The translations under genes were made by a program, and so were the position numbers. Of a DNA stretch of 64,000 nt, positions 63,004 through 64,000 are shown piece after piece (within the stretch, counting starts at the first letter, position 1; each line of letters begins with the position of its first letter). The notes beneath the pieces were generated by a model. That model was not told the origin of the DNA. It saw nothing but the letters and a program-made list of their open reading frames with translations, and made no database searches. Origin of the DNA: Pseudomonadota bacterium (GTDB lineage Bacteria; Pseudomonadota; Gammaproteobacteria; Steroidobacterales; SZUA-146); contig JBCCHD010000007.1 of NCBI GenBank assembly GCA_039028935.1, forward strand, positions 1 through 64,000, read 5' to 3'.

Positions 63004-64000
63004 TCATTGGCCAAACCGGAGGCTGTGGGCATCCTGAATGTGATCGAGCGAGCGCAGACCGGCCAGTTGCTCAGGTCCCAGCGGGGCATCGACCTCAAGC
63101 AGCGCGATGGCCTCGCCGCCACTATGGCGTCGACCAAGATGCATGTTGGCAATGTTAATGTCGTTCTGGGCGGCAAACGTACCGATGGCACCGATTACCC
63201 CAGGCTGGTCCGAGTTGGTTAGATACACCATATGTGGGCCAAATTCGGATTCGAGTTTGACGCCTTTGATATCCACTATGCGGCCCACTTTCTTAAACAG
63301 CGTGCCGCTGACGGTGCGCGAGCGACTTTCGGTCGTGACTTCAAGCGTAATGCGATTATGGTATTCGTTTTCAACTTCACTGCTGGCGGTCGTCACGACA
63401 ATGCCCATATCACGGGCGACTTGCTGGGCGTTCACCGCGTTGACATTGCAATTGCTGGGTTCCAGCACGGCCTGTACCGCCTGCGTTACGATCGGCTCCA
63501 TATTAAGGGTGGTCACGTCGCCATAGAGCGACAACGTGATGCCCTTTATCGCCTCGCGCGACAGCTGTCCGGCAAACGCGCCAAGGTTTTTTGCGAGTGT
63601 TAAGTAGGGAGTGAGTACGATCGCTTCTTCGGCGGTGAGATTCGGCGCATTGAGGGCGTTAGCGATCGCGCCATCAAGTAGATAATCCGACAGTTGTTCG
63701 GCGATCTGTACTGCCACTTTCTCCTGCGCTTCTTGTGTTGAGGCGCCAAGGTGTGGCGTGCAAATCACATTGGGTAATCCGAACAAGGGATTTTCTTTCG
63801 CGGGCTCATCGGTGTACACATCAAGCGCGGCCCCATGCAGATGATCGTTGAGCGCCGCCATTAGCGCCAGTTCGTCGACCAACCCCCCTCGTGCGCAGTT
63901 GATGAGCATGGCACCCGCTTTCATTTTGTTGATCGCGGTGGCGTCGATAATGTTCTCGGTGTCGGGCGTGCGCGGCACATGCAGTGACACGATGTCGGAG
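63004..64000 (-). CDS. serA: D-3-phosphoglycerate dehydrogenase (N-terminus beyond window)
   Basis: The frame runs off the right edge; about 332 C-terminal residues are visible. NAD-binding part: SLHVPRTPDTENIID, INCARGGLVDELAL, ALDVYTDEPAKENPLFGL, and the catalytic His in TPHLGASTQEAQ. An intervening domain at about 145-255 (allosteric substrate-binding type), and a C-terminal ACT domain (LTNSDQPGVIGAIGTFAAQNDINIANMHLGR). This is the long type I enzyme, which oxidises 3-phosphoglycerate in the first step of serine synthesis and is usually feedback-controlled by serine via the ACT domain. serB follows. Confidence 0.95.
   Translation of the reverse strand, partial: SDIVSLHVPRTPDTENIIDATAINKMKAGAMLINCARGGLVDELALMAALNDHLHGAALDVYTDEPAKENPLFGLPNVICTPHLGASTQEAQEKVAVQIAEQLSDYLLDGAIANALNAPNLTAEEAIVLTPYLTLAKNLGAFAGQLSREAIKGITLSLYGDVTTLNMEPIVTQAVQAVLEPSNCNVNAVNAQQVARDMGIVVTTASSEVENEYHNRITLEVTTESRSRTVSGTLFKKVGRIVDIKGVKLESEFGPHMVYLTNSDQPGVIGAIGTFAAQNDINIANMHLGRRHSGGEAIALLEVDAPLGPEQLAGLRSLDHIQDAHSLRFGQ

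Overview
The window reads as a chromosome segment from a marine-type gammaproteobacterium with moderately high GC. Reasons: choline-sulfate use genes, many secreted Ca-binding (thrombospondin type 3, TSP3, and dockerin-like) proteins, PEP-CTERM and GlyGly-CTERM sorting tails, an ECF sigma factor of the kinase-associated type, and ordinary proteobacterial housekeeping genes (serA/serB, nth, ada, dsbC, skp). The exact genus cannot be told from sequence alone. There are no rRNA, tRNA, CRISPR, phage or insertion-sequence genes that I can support. Gene density is high and both strands are used.

Layout. 1-8.8 kb: 3' end of a TSP3/lectin-like secreted protein, a membrane diguanylate cyclase, a DUF1501/DUF1800 pair, a two-component system and a small dockerin-like protein. 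8.9-16.6 kb: thioredoxin plus YHS-domain operon with a divergent AraC regulator, small lipoprotein genes, and a 1355-residue GlyGly-CTERM surface protein followed by about 770 bp without a gene. 16.6-23.2 kb: NTF2-like protein, FAD monooxygenase, a nitrilase + Ser/Thr kinase operon, and a DDAH-like enzyme. 23.3-28.3 kb: exported RHS/YD-repeat protein with a small membrane protein behind it. 28.4-35.2 kb: TSP3/beta-lactamase-fold protein, M20 amidohydrolase, PEP-CTERM protein, zinc-ribbon membrane protein, CadC-like regulator. 35.4-42 kb: dsbC, ada, and two related secreted proteins each behind a Fur-box-like site. 42-50.8 kb: nth, FAD-linked oxidase, cupin lipoprotein, a large BNR/P-domain/dockerin protein, LysR-azoreductase-pirin. 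50.8-56.4 kb: betC, betA, ATP-grasp protein, LysR. 56.6-64 kb: Skp/OmpH, ECF sigma factor with a kinase-N-terminus-like mini-gene, PEP-CTERM protein, barrel-like protein, methyltransferase, serB, serA (cut by the window edge).

The most interesting part is 37.6-41.9 kb. Two adjacent same-strand genes encode secreted proteins that appear homologous: one single-domain with a PEP-CTERM tail, one with three 293-residue copies and a dockerin-like tail. Each lies downstream of a 19-bp palindromic site resembling a Fur box. This suggests an iron-repressed pair of surface or extracellular proteins of unknown function. A second theme is protein export: three different C-terminal tail types (PEP-CTERM, GlyGly-CTERM, and a TSP3/dockerin tail ending in PGPS...C) occur on at least seven proteins here.
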